A stretch of DNA of 64,000 nt from CAZEYT01 sp964516295 (GCA_964516295.1 CAZEYT010000004.1:1-64000); one strand, 5' to 3'; counted from the first letter of the stretch, positions 51,068-61,241 are shown. The notes: a model not told the origin generated them from the letters alone. Numbers and translations are program-made.

Positions 51068-52564
51068 ATGAGACTTCTGAAGGTTGCACTGGTAACGTTA
51101 CTGTTCTGCGGAGCGGTGGCTGGATTGGGTTATTCGCTTTTCACGAGCGGTCTTTTGGCGACTTTTTCTCCGCCGTTGGAGGAAGTTGCGACTCCTCCCC
51201 CGCCGCCAAGGGTTCCGAAAGCCACCCCGCGGCAGCTCGACATCGACGCACTTTACAGCCGCAACTCCACGCCGGCGCTATTGTCGGTCGAGGAAGCGGC
51301 GCTGGCGCAATATGGTGCCACCAATCCCACAACGGCGGCTTGGTACGAGAACGGCCGAAACGCCGTTCGGCTTTTCGTTCTCGAGTTGATCACCGGGGAT
51401 TTTCATGGTGAGGGTCTGCTGCGGGAAGCGGACACTTATGCCGCGCTCGCCTATCAGACCGGATGCCGCGATCCGCTGGTGTCGGCTGTGTGTGATACGC
51501 TTTTCTACCAAAACCGCCACTCGCTCAAGCGCGACAACTTGGAAGGGCACTTGGGACGCGCAGATGCTCTCGATCAAAGCGATTACCCCGCTCTTCTCAA
51601 AGTTCCCGCCCTTGCAATCGCAGCGGTCAATCTTTCCAAGTTGGCGCGCCACCGTGACAAATGGAAGGACGACCTCACCGAGTTCCTCCCCCGCCGGGCA
51701 CAGTATCTCGACCGCGCATTGGCCGAGCTTGAAATCGCCGCCGCAGGAGGCATTCCGGAGAAGGTTACGGTCGAACAAATCAAGCGCCTGGTCGGATACT
51801 TTGATCGCGATTCTACCAACATGGATTCTCTCGGCGGACGACTGGAACCGTTCTTCACAAGGACCAATCTTCCACCCAACGCACGGGCGGCCGCCATGGG
51901 TGATTTTTTGACCGCCTGGGCATGGACGGCCCGAGGTGGCGGATGGGCAAAGGATGTCACTCCCGAGGGCTGGCACCTCATGAAGGAGCGGCTCGCGATG
52001 GGAGAAAAGATTCTGGAGAAAGCACGGGCGAATGACCCGCAAGACGTGCGGCTTCCGCTGGAACTCATGAGAGTGGAGTTGGGCCAGGGCGACGGAAAAC
52101 TTCGACTCAACCAACTCTACGAGGATGCGCTGCGCATCGACCCGTCCAGCTACACCGCGCGATCTCGAAAAATGTACTACCTCCAGCCACGGTGGTATGG
52201 CTCGCCGGACGAAGTCATTGCCTTTGGCCTCGAGTGCGCCGAGACAGGCGACTACGCAAACAAACTTCCGCTCATCTTGGAAGAAGGAATCTGGCTCATC
52301 GCGGATCAAGACGAGTCCGTCTTCAAGAATGAGAAAGTCTGGACACTGCTGAAGCCCATTTTTGACGAATACCTCCGGCAATTCCCCAACAGTGTCCGCA
52401 CCCGGACTCGCTATCTGCAATGGGCGGTCTTCGGCGAGCATTGGGACGTGGCCCGCGAGCAGAAGGATCTTCTCGCCGGAAACTGGGATCGTTCCGAGCT
52501 GGATGAAGCCGACTATGCCGTGTTGGTGTCACGGATGCCCGGGGTTTCCGGAGTGGGCGATTAA
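51068..52564 (+). CDS. Membrane-anchored helical-repeat protein of unknown function
   Basis: This protein has 498 residues. An N-terminal hydrophobic helix (residues 5-22) is followed by a short Pro-rich linker (TPPPPPRVPKATP), then helical segments similar to TPR/Sel1 units (GLLREADTYAALAYQTGCRDPLV, LNQLYEDALRIDPSSYTARSRKM). The family resembles DUF4034-like proteins, but I cannot be sure. It lies alone between katG and the symporter gene. The 248 bp after it hold nothing recognisable. Confidence 0.6.
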   Translation: MRLLKVALVTLLFCGAVAGLGYSLFTSGLLATFSPPLEEVATPPPPPRVPKATPRQLDIDALYSRNSTPALLSVEEAALAQYGATNPTTAAWYENGRNAVRLFVLELITGDFHGEGLLREADTYAALAYQTGCRDPLVSAVCDTLFYQNRHSLKRDNLEGHLGRADALDQSDYPALLKVPALAIAAVNLSKLARHRDKWKDDLTEFLPRRAQYLDRALAELEIAAAGGIPEKVTVEQIKRLVGYFDRDSTNMDSLGGRLEPFFTRTNLPPNARAAAMGDFLTAWAWTARGGGWAKDVTPEGWHLMKERLAMGEKILEKARANDPQDVRLPLELMRVELGQGDGKLRLNQLYEDALRIDPSSYTARSRKMYYLQPRWYGSPDEVIAFGLECAETGDYANKLPLILEEGIWLIADQDESVFKNEKVWTLLKPIFDEYLRQFPNSVRTRTRYLQWAVFGEHWDVAREQKDLLAGNWDRSELDEADYAVLVSRMPGVSGVGD

Positions 52565-52812
52565 ACGGTGACGGGGCGGGCCGGTGGAAGTCGGCGACTG
52601 ACTTTTGGAAGATCGAGGAATGACTGCCGTGGAGAGAGTGACCGGATATCCGCGGTGAGTCTCCTCACGCGAATGTGGTGAAGACCCTGCCAAGAGCACC
52701 GAGTCCCCGCCAATCGTGCGACATCGGCCCCCTCCGGTCCTTGTGCCTCCCGGCGATCCCGACGCATTTCGTCTCGATTCCGGGCGGGGGCGGATGATAG
52801 AGAGCGGACCAC

Positions 52813-55008
52813 ATGAGTCGTGAAAACTCCAAGGTGGGCACTCCGGTTGGTTCGTCGGAATCCGACCATTCGCGGCTGACCAAGCGGATCCTGCTCGGAG
52901 CGGCGTTGGGTATTTTTTGCGGCCTTTTCTTTGGAGAACTGGCGGCTGTGTTGGAGCCGATTGGCGGGGTTTATATCGCCTTGCTCCAGATGGTGGTCTT
53001 TCCGTTTTTGATCAGTTCGCTCCTTCACGGCCTCGGCAGCATGAATCCGGCGATGGCGCTGCGGCTTTTCCGGAAGGGGTGGCCGGTCTTCGCGATCCTT
53101 TGGGGTGGCACTCTCCTGCTTCTGTGGCTTGGCTCGCTCGCGATTCCCGGGGCTCGCCCTCCCTTGGTGATCACACCCGGGGCGACGGAAGATTTTTCCC
53201 GTGTCGTTTCGCTCCTCGTCCCGGCCAATCCCTTTGTCGACCTGACGCGGAACTACGTCCCGGCCGTCGTGGTGTTCTGCGTCATTTACGGCATCGCCAT
53301 TCAATCCCAGAGGGGAAAAGAAACGGTGCTGAGTCTCTTTGAGGTCATCAAAAAAGCGTCGATCACGATCTGGGGCTGGGTCATCAAAATCGCACCCGTC
53401 GGCGTCTTTGCCTTGTTTGCCGATCTGGCCGGGACCCTGCGATTTGATCTTCTGGGGAGTCTCTTTTTGTATCTTGTTCTGTTCTTCGGTCTGGGCTTGA
53501 TCCTCGCCCTTTGGGTGCTGCCGGCGTTGCTGGCCTCGTTTATCCCCGTCAGCCGTCGTGAGATCGTCGGCGAACTTCGGACGGCGCTGATCATGTCCGT
53601 GGCGACCTCGCTGCCAATCACGGCCGTGCCATTTATCCTTCAACTGTCGGAGCGCCTGGTGACAGAGATCGGCGGGAAGGAAAAAGACGAGGACGCAGTT
53701 GTCTCGACGACGCTTGCAGTTGGCTATCCGATCGCCCAGGCGGGAAATCTCTTTGTGTTTCTGTTCATGGCGTTCGCCATCTTTTATTTCCAAGCGGCCC
53801 AAGGAGCGGCCGAATGGATCGCGCTGCCGGTTTTGACGCTTCTCTCGACCGTCGGAACCCCGGTTTCCACCGTCGATGCCGTGGAGTTTCTCTCCCAATG
53901 GCTGCATCTGCCGACGGAGGCGGGTCTGCTTTACGTGGAGATGATGACCATCACGCGTTATCCGCAGGTGTTGGTATCGGCCATGGGGATTGCGTTTGTG
54001 ACGATTCTCACGCCCTTTGCCTATTACGGTCTGGTGCGGTTCCGCCCGGGGCTTTTTCTTCGCTTCGCGGTCGTTTCCACGGTGGCCGTTGCGGCGCTTG
54101 TCGGTGCCGGTTGGCTGGTGGGAAAAGATGTTTCCCGAAAGACCGCGGACCCGTATCGGAATTTCACGCTGGACCCCGCCTTGGTCGCCGATGCCCAAGC
54201 CACGATCCACCGTGCCCCCGTCGCGCCCGGGGCATCGGGACTTCTTGGTCTCGACCGGATTCGCGCCTCCGGCACGCTCCGGGTCGGCTACGCTCCACAC
54301 GTCATCCCGTTCAGCTATTTCAATGCCAAAGGCGACCTCGTGGGTTACGACATTTCTTTTGCGTATGCCCTCGCGCGGGACCTGAATGTCGATCTCGAGT
54401 TCGTGCCATTCTCCGATTGGTCGAGGCTCGACGACGACCTGGTTGCCGGACGCTATGATCTCGCCCTGGGAGGGATTTTTGTAACAGCGGAGCGTCTCCG
54501 ACAGACGACGGTTTCCAAGCCCTACCTCCAGAGCCGCCCGGCGCTGATTGTGCGGGAGGATCAGGTTTCCCGCTTCCTCGATGGCAAAGCCCTGCGCGAG
54601 GCGCGTGGTCTTCGGATTGCTGCGTTTTCGAGCGATATTCTTGTTCCGCTTGCGAAAACACTCTTTCCCCACGCGGAAGTGGTCGTCGTCGCCGACTACG
54701 AGGCGCTCCTCACGGATCCCACCATCGATGCCGCGCTGTGGACGCTCGATCAAGCCCGGGCATGGGCGGCGTCCCACCCCGGCTTTTCGGCCGTAGTGCC
54801 CTCCGATTTCGGCACGCCATTCCTCATGGCCTATCTTCTGCCCCCGGACTCGCGGGAATTTGCGGTCCTGATCGATCAGTGGCTCACGCTTCAATCCACC
54901 AACGGTTTTGAGGAAGAAATGAAGTCTTACTGGCTCCAAGCCAAGCCACGCACGCCCGTCGCTCCGCGATGGAGCATTCTTCGCAATGTTTTGAAGTGGA
55001 ACCCCTGA
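52813..55008 (+). CDS. Dicarboxylate/amino acid:cation symporter fused to periplasmic solute-binding domain
   Basis: This protein has 731 residues. Residues about 20-430 are an SDF/DAACS (GltP/DctA-type) transporter with about eight helices and the TTLAVGYPIAQAGN substrate-binding segment. A further helix near 440 leads to a C-terminal type 3 solute-binding protein (SBP_bac_3) from about 478 on, starting IRASGTLRVGYAPHVIPFSY and including ALGGIFVTAERL. A tethered binding domain would sit in the periplasm. This mix of secondary carrier and ABC-type receptor is unusual. Substrate: probably an acidic or polar amino acid. Confidence 0.88.
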   Translation: MSRENSKVGTPVGSSESDHSRLTKRILLGAALGIFCGLFFGELAAVLEPIGGVYIALLQMVVFPFLISSLLHGLGSMNPAMALRLFRKGWPVFAILWGGTLLLLWLGSLAIPGARPPLVITPGATEDFSRVVSLLVPANPFVDLTRNYVPAVVVFCVIYGIAIQSQRGKETVLSLFEVIKKASITIWGWVIKIAPVGVFALFADLAGTLRFDLLGSLFLYLVLFFGLGLILALWVLPALLASFIPVSRREIVGELRTALIMSVATSLPITAVPFILQLSERLVTEIGGKEKDEDAVVSTTLAVGYPIAQAGNLFVFLFMAFAIFYFQAAQGAAEWIALPVLTLLSTVGTPVSTVDAVEFLSQWLHLPTEAGLLYVEMMTITRYPQVLVSAMGIAFVTILTPFAYYGLVRFRPGLFLRFAVVSTVAVAALVGAGWLVGKDVSRKTADPYRNFTLDPALVADAQATIHRAPVAPGASGLLGLDRIRASGTLRVGYAPHVIPFSYFNAKGDLVGYDISFAYALARDLNVDLEFVPFSDWSRLDDDLVAGRYDLALGGIFVTAERLRQTTVSKPYLQSRPALIVREDQVSRFLDGKALREARGLRIAAFSSDILVPLAKTLFPHAEVVVVADYEALLTDPTIDAALWTLDQARAWAASHPGFSAVVPSDFGTPFLMAYLLPPDSREFAVLIDQWLTLQSTNGFEEEMKSYWLQAKPRTPVAPRWSILRNVLKWNP

Positions 55009-55036
55009 GGGCCATGACAGCGCGGTTCCGGCAGGC

Positions 55037-55843
55037 TCAACCCGGCCGGGCGCGTTTGCGCCACTCTCCGGGACTTTCTCCGGTCTCCTCACGAAACGCA
55101 CGGCAGAGCGAAGCCGCCGAGGCGAAACCACTGAGCGTCGCAATCCGATCCAAAGGAAACCCGCTCTGACCTAGGAGGGCGCGTGCGTTCCTCAACCGCG
55201 CGTCCCGAAGCAGGCGGCCGGGTGACTCTCCGAAGCGCTCCACAAACAACCGGGTAAAATGTTCCCGGCTGTAGCCAAACCGTTCGGCGATTTCCTTCAC
55301 CCCGGCCCCACCGCCGGGGTGATGCATCAAAAAGGCCCGGGCCTGCTCCAACCGCGCTCCGGTCTCCGACACCAGTTCCCCCGCCTCGCGGGCCAGTAAC
55401 ATCACAAACTGGTAGACGACCGATCCCGCCTCCCACGGATCGCGAAACGTCCGTTCCTGAAAGCGACGTCCCATCCGCCGGAGAACAACGGCGGCAGATG
55501 ATCCGGTGCCGAGGTGCAGCACACTCCCGTGGACTTGCCGCAGTTCGGCCCAGAACGACTCCAGTCCGCGGAAATTGGCCCAGCTGAAAACCCATTCGCC
55601 GCGCCCGTCGGCCGGATACCAATATCTGCTCCGGTCCGGGCGTGCGAAAAGCATGAGGTCTCCCGCTGCCACGCGGTGCGTGACGTCGCCATCTTCCTGA
55701 AAGCACCCTTCCCCGGACCACACAAATTGCACAATCTGATGCGCATTGGCCGAATCGCCCAGCCGGTTGTCCCAATGGTAGGAAGCATCGCGAACCGACT
55801 CGCGTTCGACCGCGTATTGCAGGGAGACGGGTGGGCGGAGCAT
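55037..55843 (-). CDS. AraC family transcriptional regulator
   Basis: This protein has 268 residues. An N-terminal cupin-like sensor domain (HQIVQFVWSGEGCFQEDG) is followed by the double helix-turn-helix at about 165-265 (VKEIAERFGYSREHFTRLF, IATLSGFASAASLCRAFREETGESP). It is divergent from the GH4 glycosidase gene, with 79 bp between the starts, so it probably activates that gene in response to a sugar. Confidence 0.9.
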   Translation of the reverse strand: MLRPPVSLQYAVERESVRDASYHWDNRLGDSANAHQIVQFVWSGEGCFQEDGDVTHRVAAGDLMLFARPDRSRYWYPADGRGEWVFSWANFRGLESFWAELRQVHGSVLHLGTGSSAAVVLRRMGRRFQERTFRDPWEAGSVVYQFVMLLAREAGELVSETGARLEQARAFLMHHPGGGAGVKEIAERFGYSREHFTRLFVERFGESPGRLLRDARLRNARALLGQSGFPLDRIATLSGFASAASLCRAFREETGESPGEWRKRARPG

Positions 55844-55922
55844 GCCGATACATCACAAATTGGTAACATCTTGTCACGTCTGGAAAATTGCCGGTGGAGA
55901 CCTTGTGGGGCACGATGCGCGC

Positions 55923-57341
55923 ATGAGCAAAGAATCCAAAGGTCACAGCGAACATACCCAGGCGGCCGATTCGGCGATGGGTCTCCCCGGCACCTTCGAC
56001 CGTCCGATCAAGGTCACATTTCTCGGAGCCGGCAGCGGGTTCACGCCCCGGGTCGTAAATGACATCCTGCTGACCGCCGGGCATCGCGGCGGCACCATCG
56101 CTTTGGTGGACATTGATCGCAGCCGCCTGACAACAATGAGGAAGCTCATCGAAAAGCTGGTCGCTTTATGTGGCGGATCCTGGACAGTGGCGGCATCGAC
56201 CGAGCGGCGCGATGTGATGGCCGGGTCCGACTACATCGTGAATTGCGTGGAGGTGAGCGGCACGGCGTGCGTGCGCTTTGACAACGACATTCCGGCCAAA
56301 TACGGGGTGGACCAATGCATTGGCGACACGATGGGGCCGGGCGGTTTGTTCAAAGGACTCCGCACCGTTCCGGTGTGGTTGCAGATTCTTCGCGACGCCG
56401 AGGAACTCTGCCCCGAGGTCATCGTCCTGAATTACACCAATCCCATGAGCATGCTGTGTCTGGCCGCAGGCCGCACAAGTCCGATTCGGGTGGTTGGCCT
56501 CTGCCATTCCGTTCAGGGCACCAGCCACCTTCTGGCCGAGCGGGCCGGGGTGGAGTATGCCGAACTCGACTGGGCCTGCGCGGGCATCAACCACCTCGCC
56601 TGGTTCACCAAACTCGAACACCGCGGCGACGATCTTTACCCGAAACTTTTCCGCCTCGCCGAGCAGGATCTCGCCGGAAAACCATCGAACGACAAAGACA
56701 AAGCCGATCTCGTGCGCAAGGCGATGATGCTCCACTTCGGAGCGTTCATCACGGAATCCAGCGGCCACCTCTCCGAGTGTCTTCCTTGGTTCCGGAAGCG
56801 GAAAGACCTTCTGAAAAAATACGCCCGCAGTCGCTACGATGGCGAGTCATCGTTCTACGCCAACAACTGGCCTGAATGGCGCGCCAATGCAGATCGCGAG
56901 CGCCTCGACTTGGTCGCCGGACGAAAGCCGCTCGATTGGCCGCGCAGCTGGGAATATGCCAGTTGGATCATCGAAGCGCGGGAAAAAAATTCCCCGTTCC
57001 GCTTTCACGGAAATGTCATGAACCAAGTCAACGGAGGTGGTTCGCTCATCACAAACCTCATCGCCGACGGCTGTGTGGAGGTCGCCTGCCTTGTGGATCG
57101 CAACGGCATTCAACCCACGCGCTATGGAGCATTGCCTCCGCAGATGGCCGCCGTGTGCGAGAGCAACATGCGGTTTTTCGACCTTGCCGCCGACGCCGCG
57201 ATTCATCGAAGCATCGAAACCGCCATCCACGCGCTCAGCCTCGATCCCCTCACCTCGGCGGTTTGCGGACTTGCCGAGATTCGCGATATGACGCTCGAAA
57301 TGTTCCGGGCCGAGCGGAAATTTCTCCCGGGGTTCAAATAG
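55923..57341 (+). CDS. GH4 family NAD-dependent glycosidase (alpha-galactosidase/glucosidase/galacturonidase type)
   Basis: This protein has 472 residues. The GH4 features are the NAD-binding GAGSGFTPRVVNDI, NYTNPMSMLC, GLCHSVQGT (Cys/His metal ligands), GINHLAWF, and GHLSECLPWF near 285. These enzymes use NAD+ and Mn2+ in an oxidation-elimination mechanism. Substrate cannot be fixed; the CHS motif fits alpha-glucosidase or galacturonidase branches. The ATG before SKESKG is chosen; an upstream start at 55842 would overlap the AraC gene. Confidence 0.9.
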   Translation: MSKESKGHSEHTQAADSAMGLPGTFDRPIKVTFLGAGSGFTPRVVNDILLTAGHRGGTIALVDIDRSRLTTMRKLIEKLVALCGGSWTVAASTERRDVMAGSDYIVNCVEVSGTACVRFDNDIPAKYGVDQCIGDTMGPGGLFKGLRTVPVWLQILRDAEELCPEVIVLNYTNPMSMLCLAAGRTSPIRVVGLCHSVQGTSHLLAERAGVEYAELDWACAGINHLAWFTKLEHRGDDLYPKLFRLAEQDLAGKPSNDKDKADLVRKAMMLHFGAFITESSGHLSECLPWFRKRKDLLKKYARSRYDGESSFYANNWPEWRANADRERLDLVAGRKPLDWPRSWEYASWIIEAREKNSPFRFHGNVMNQVNGGGSLITNLIADGCVEVACLVDRNGIQPTRYGALPPQMAAVCESNMRFFDLAADAAIHRSIETAIHALSLDPLTSAVCGLAEIRDMTLEMFRAERKFLPGFK

Positions 57342-57353
57342 GACGCCCCGACG

Positions 57354-58133
57354 TCACGTCACCATGCGAAACCATCCCCCGCTTCGGCGGAGTCGGAAGG
57401 GCTCGCCAAAGATGCGCGACACCTCCGCTCCGGTGAGCACGCGGGCTTTGGGACCGTTGGTCAGAACACGTCCCCCGCGCAAGGCGAGCACATGGGAAAA
57501 AGAAGGCGGAATCTCCTCGACGTGATGGGTGACCAACACCATCGACGGACCTTTTGCCGACGCGCCGAACGTCTCCAGATCGTGGAGAAAACGACGGCGC
57601 GCCACCGGATCGAGCCCGGCACACGGTTCGTCGAGAATGAGAACGGCCGGTCCGGGCATCAGCGCCCGTGCGATGAGCACGCGCTGGCGTTCGCCTTGGG
57701 AAAGATAAAGCCAGGGTCGTGAGGCGAGCGCTCCGCTCCGCAAATGGCGGAGAAGTCCGAGCGCCCGTCGTTGATCGGCCGCAGGCGGCGTTTGCCAAAT
57801 CCCGATTTCGGCCTGGCGGCCGCCCGCAACAATCTCCAGCGCGGTATCTTCCGGCGGAATCATCTGAGCGATGCTGCTGCTGACGAGTCCGATGCGTTTG
57901 CGGAGCTCGCGCCAATCGCTGGCACCGTATTCCTCGCCGAGGACACGAACGGTGCCGCGGGTCGGCGTGAGATAGCCCGTTATCGCGCGGAGGAGCGACG
58001 TTTTTCCCGATCCGTTCGCACCCAGAACCACCCAGTGGTCGCCCGCTTCGACACGCCAGTTTACGCGGCAGAGGATGGTTTGGTCCCCGCGCTCGACCGA
58101 GAGGTTTTCGACGGAAATGGCCGGCTCGGACAT
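57354..58133 (-). CDS. ABC transporter ATP-binding protein
   Basis: This protein has 259 residues with complete Walker A (GANGSGKTS), a signature in the form YLSQGERQR, Walker B (VLILDEPCAGLDP) and H-loop (VLVTHHVEE). The pattern is of the ModF/YlmA class, which has no clear permease and may act in translation or transport control. It is coupled to the HerA-like gene (TGATG), which has no known transport role, so the pairing is unusual. Confidence 0.85.
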   Translation of the reverse strand: MSEPAISVENLSVERGDQTILCRVNWRVEAGDHWVVLGANGSGKTSLLRAITGYLTPTRGTVRVLGEEYGASDWRELRKRIGLVSSSIAQMIPPEDTALEIVAGGRQAEIGIWQTPPAADQRRALGLLRHLRSGALASRPWLYLSQGERQRVLIARALMPGPAVLILDEPCAGLDPVARRRFLHDLETFGASAKGPSMVLVTHHVEEIPPSFSHVLALRGGRVLTNGPKARVLTGAEVSRIFGEPFRLRRSGGWFRMVT

Positions 58134-60457
58134 CAGACCCAGCCGAGTGCGACGAGACGCACTTCGATGCCGCCCCGCGCGGGTTTGAGGGCGACCGTCT
58201 CGATGACCGGTTCGGCATAGCGAGCCGCCAGCCCGGCGGTTTCCGCCTGAAAATCCGTTTCGAGGCGGGCCTGATCGGCGCGCACGCTTTCGACCGTGTC
58301 TTCGGCCGTGCCGACATCCGAGCCCTCGCGCATGGCACGACTGACCCCGCGCGCCGCCGTTCCCGCCCGCTGCATGGTCGCCGCGCTGATCGCTTTTCTC
58401 CCGAGGAACGCACCAAGAATCGAGGTGCCAACCGAAATCGCTGTTTGGAATGTCGCATGGCGTGCCTGTTGTTTCTGCTTCTCCAGCGCAGCCTGCGCAC
58501 GGGCGAGGCGGGCCTCGAGAGCAGAGAACCGGGGCGCGAGCTTTCGACGCAGCGCCTCCACCTTGGCATCGCGCTCCTCGCGAAGCGCCATGGAACATCG
58601 GGACTGAAACTCGGCGAGGGATTCCCCGGATTTCGAAACCATCCGCACCGCCTCACACCGGAAGACCTCGAAACGCTCGCGGTCCGACAGCGCGCGGGCG
58701 AAGATCTTGGCCCAGGTCGCATACGCCTTGGGATCCGTTGCCGACGACGGCAGGGCCGCAAACTCCGCATCGGGAGCGGGTTCGGCGGACAGCGCATCCC
58801 ACGCGACATCGAGCGTCTCCGCGGCAGCCCAGTCCACGGGCTCGATACCGGTCGGGAAACGTGCGGCGAGGAGCACCTCGCGCGTTTCGTCGATTCCCGC
58901 CTTGGAATCGGAAAAACGAACCGTCGCCGCTCCAATCAACCGCGGCTCAAGAACCGCCGGCGATTTCAGAAAAACCTGCCGGATGCCGGGCGGGAGAGCC
59001 GGAGGGCGCGATGATGCCGTGGTCGATGGCTCCGGAAGCCCGGCGGGAACCGGCGCGACCGGCGGTTCGTTTTTCCCCACGTGCATGAGCTGGCGGATTT
59101 GCTCCCGGGTCAGCGGTCCGCGCAAGTAGCTCATCACCCATCGGGATTCAAACAACACCGGCTCCCCGGCGTGGACATTGTGCAGGAGGAACTTCCGGCT
59201 CCCCAATGCGGCCAGCTTGGACTCCAGCGCCGCTTTCTCCACTCCGCCCCCCGTTCCAAGGAGTCCCTCGATCACCCGGGCTTTGTCGCGGTCCGTTTGC
59301 AGGCGTCCGATGAACCATGTGCCGGTGTTTGCGAGTCCCTTGTAATCCAGATCGACCGGATTTTGCGTAGCCAGAACCACCCCGACCCCAAACGCACGGG
59401 CCTGCTTGAGCAACGTCAGAAGTGGAAGTTTCGACGGCGGATTCGAGACCGGCGGAAAGTATCCGAAAATCTCGTCCATATAAACAATCGCCCGCAGGCT
59501 CGTCGTTCCGCTCTGCCGCCGCATCCAGCCGACGATTTCGTTAAGGAGGAGCGAGACGAAAAACATCCGCTGGGTGTCGTCGAGGTGGGCGATGGAGAAA
59601 ATCGCGTGGCGGGGCCGTCCGTCGGCTGCTCGAAGGAAGTTGGCGATGTCCAGTCGCTCGCCGGTCTGCCACATCGCGAAGCCGGGAGAAGCGAGAAGGG
59701 TGTTCAGCGCGAGAACGAGCGAAAACCGGTCTTTTGCCGGATAGAATGCTTCAAGATCCAGAACGCCGATTTTTTCAAAGGGCGGGCTCTGGATCTTGGC
59801 GACCAGTCCGGCGAAGTCCAGAGAACGACCGGCCCGCCACTCGGCGAGAAGAATGGCCGACAAAAGGGCCCCCTCGCGGCTGTTCGACGGATCGGCGTTC
59901 GAGCCAAGCAGTCCGAGCAATCCGGCCACGGCCGTGAGCGCCATCCCGGACAGCGATTCTTCATCGGCGCCCGCGGGAGCATGCCAGGCGTCCAGAAGAT
60001 TCACCGGAATGCCGGCCGAGCTGCCGGGGGTGAAAACGGCAAAGTCCGCGCGCTTCCGGAGTTCCCGAATTCGCTCCCCGCTCTGTCCCCAGCCCGCGAG
60101 TCCGTTTTTCCATGTTTCGGCCTGTTTTTCCGCCCACGCGTCGGGCTCGATCCCCTTCCGCCGGGCGTCGTCCTCGATGATCCACGGTCGAAAATCCTCC
60201 CCGCGCAGATCGGGAAACGTGAGCAGCAGATTCCCGAGATCGCCTTTGGGATCGATGATGATCGCCGGCACGCCATCCATGGCCGCCTCCTCCAAAAGCG
60301 CGAGACAAAGCCCGGTCTTTCCACTCCCGGTCATGCCAACGCAGACGGCGTGAGTGACGAGATCCCGCGAATCGTAGAGCACGGGCTCGGCATCATCGAC
60401 GGTGCGACCAAGATAAAAGCTGCCCAATTTTTCAAAAACGGAGGGATCGGGTGGCAT
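58133..60457 (-). CDS. HerA-like/DUF853 ATPase
   Basis: This protein has 774 residues. GMTGSGKT (41-48) is Walker A, IIDPKGDLGNLLLTFPDL follows, IVYMDEIFGYFPP is the Walker B region, and LATQNPVDLDYKGLANTGTW the sensor-like stretch, typical of the VirB4/HerA/DUF853 clade. A C-terminal coiled coil (FSALEARLARAQAALEKQKQQ) and a membrane-like glycine stretch follow. It may remodel DNA or protein complexes; its role is unknown. The ATG at 60457 is chosen because family similarity starts at SVFEKLGSFYLGR. Confidence 0.85.
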   Translation of the reverse strand: MPPDPSVFEKLGSFYLGRTVDDAEPVLYDSRDLVTHAVCVGMTGSGKTGLCLALLEEAAMDGVPAIIIDPKGDLGNLLLTFPDLRGEDFRPWIIEDDARRKGIEPDAWAEKQAETWKNGLAGWGQSGERIRELRKRADFAVFTPGSSAGIPVNLLDAWHAPAGADEESLSGMALTAVAGLLGLLGSNADPSNSREGALLSAILLAEWRAGRSLDFAGLVAKIQSPPFEKIGVLDLEAFYPAKDRFSLVLALNTLLASPGFAMWQTGERLDIANFLRAADGRPRHAIFSIAHLDDTQRMFFVSLLLNEIVGWMRRQSGTTSLRAIVYMDEIFGYFPPVSNPPSKLPLLTLLKQARAFGVGVVLATQNPVDLDYKGLANTGTWFIGRLQTDRDKARVIEGLLGTGGGVEKAALESKLAALGSRKFLLHNVHAGEPVLFESRWVMSYLRGPLTREQIRQLMHVGKNEPPVAPVPAGLPEPSTTASSRPPALPPGIRQVFLKSPAVLEPRLIGAATVRFSDSKAGIDETREVLLAARFPTGIEPVDWAAAETLDVAWDALSAEPAPDAEFAALPSSATDPKAYATWAKIFARALSDRERFEVFRCEAVRMVSKSGESLAEFQSRCSMALREERDAKVEALRRKLAPRFSALEARLARAQAALEKQKQQARHATFQTAISVGTSILGAFLGRKAISAATMQRAGTAARGVSRAMREGSDVGTAEDTVESVRADQARLETDFQAETAGLAARYAEPVIETVALKPARGGIEVRLVALGWV

Positions 60458-60539
60458 GGGCGTAAATTTGCCGGGAATGACCCCGTCCCGCCAGTCGAAT
60501 GTGCTTGAAGTTCTTCGCGGCGTGCGAATCTTCATTCGC

Positions 60540-61241
60540 ATGTTCCGTGTCCTGATCCTTGTTTTTCTTGCCGGGGTGATGCCCGCATTGGCCGCTGTCG
60601 AGCGGGAGTATATTCTGGTGAGCGGCGGTCCCTCGTTGATCGAGTGGGAAAAATACAAAGCCGAACCCCACGACCGTTGGTGGGGAAATTTCATCCGGGC
60701 CGCCCGCGTCCGCATCGAGCAGATCCGCAAAGAACACGGACCCGATGCGCGAATCACCTGGCTCGTCCACAAGCCGAGTTACGTCCGTCGCGCTGACCGG
60801 CAGGACAAAACCGACCTCATTGGCAACATCCTTTCCGTCCGCGACAAATACAACGTCAACCTCGTCTGGTTTAACAAAGGCTCGGAAATCATCGATTACC
60901 TCAACCGCGGCCAGCCCCGGAGTCAGGTGAAGATCGCCAATTTTGAATTCTACGGACATTCCAACCGGGCTTGTTTCATGTTCGATTACAGCAACGAGAT
61001 CGACAGCGGGTCGAAGAGCTGGCTGCATGAAAATGAACTTTATCGGATCAAGCGCGGGATCTTCACCCGCGATGCCTTTGTTAAGAGCTGGGGCTGTCAC
61101 ACCGGGGAAAGCATGAGCAAAGCGTGGCGTCGCGCCACGGGAACGCGGATGATCGGGGCCATTGGGAAGACCAACTACGCCTACGGCCATCTCCGAGGCT
61201 GGATTCCCGCGCTCAGCGAAGGCGGCCGTTGGGGCGGATAA
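60540..61241 (+). CDS. Secreted protein of unknown function
   Basis: This protein has 233 residues. A signal peptide ends near MPALAAV (residue 18). The body contains ILVSGGPSLIEWEKYKAEPHD and YGHSNRACFMFDYSN, patterns seen in other Verrucomicrobia-like genomes as a conserved hypothetical family, possibly with a caspase/peptidase-like fold (a His in GHSN and a Cys in WGCHTGES). This catalytic idea is an inference. The frame is open upstream to 60456, overlapping the HerA-like start. Confidence 0.6.
   Translation: MFRVLILVFLAGVMPALAAVEREYILVSGGPSLIEWEKYKAEPHDRWWGNFIRAARVRIEQIRKEHGPDARITWLVHKPSYVRRADRQDKTDLIGNILSVRDKYNVNLVWFNKGSEIIDYLNRGQPRSQVKIANFEFYGHSNRACFMFDYSNEIDSGSKSWLHENELYRIKRGIFTRDAFVKSWGCHTGESMSKAWRRATGTRMIGAIGKTNYAYGHLRGWIPALSEGGRWGG

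Noticed and set aside
52561..55143. 860-codon open frame on the minus strand
   Set aside because: It is the mirror of the symporter-SBP gene, dominated by Arg/Lys/Gln/Asp, with no membrane helices or family motif.
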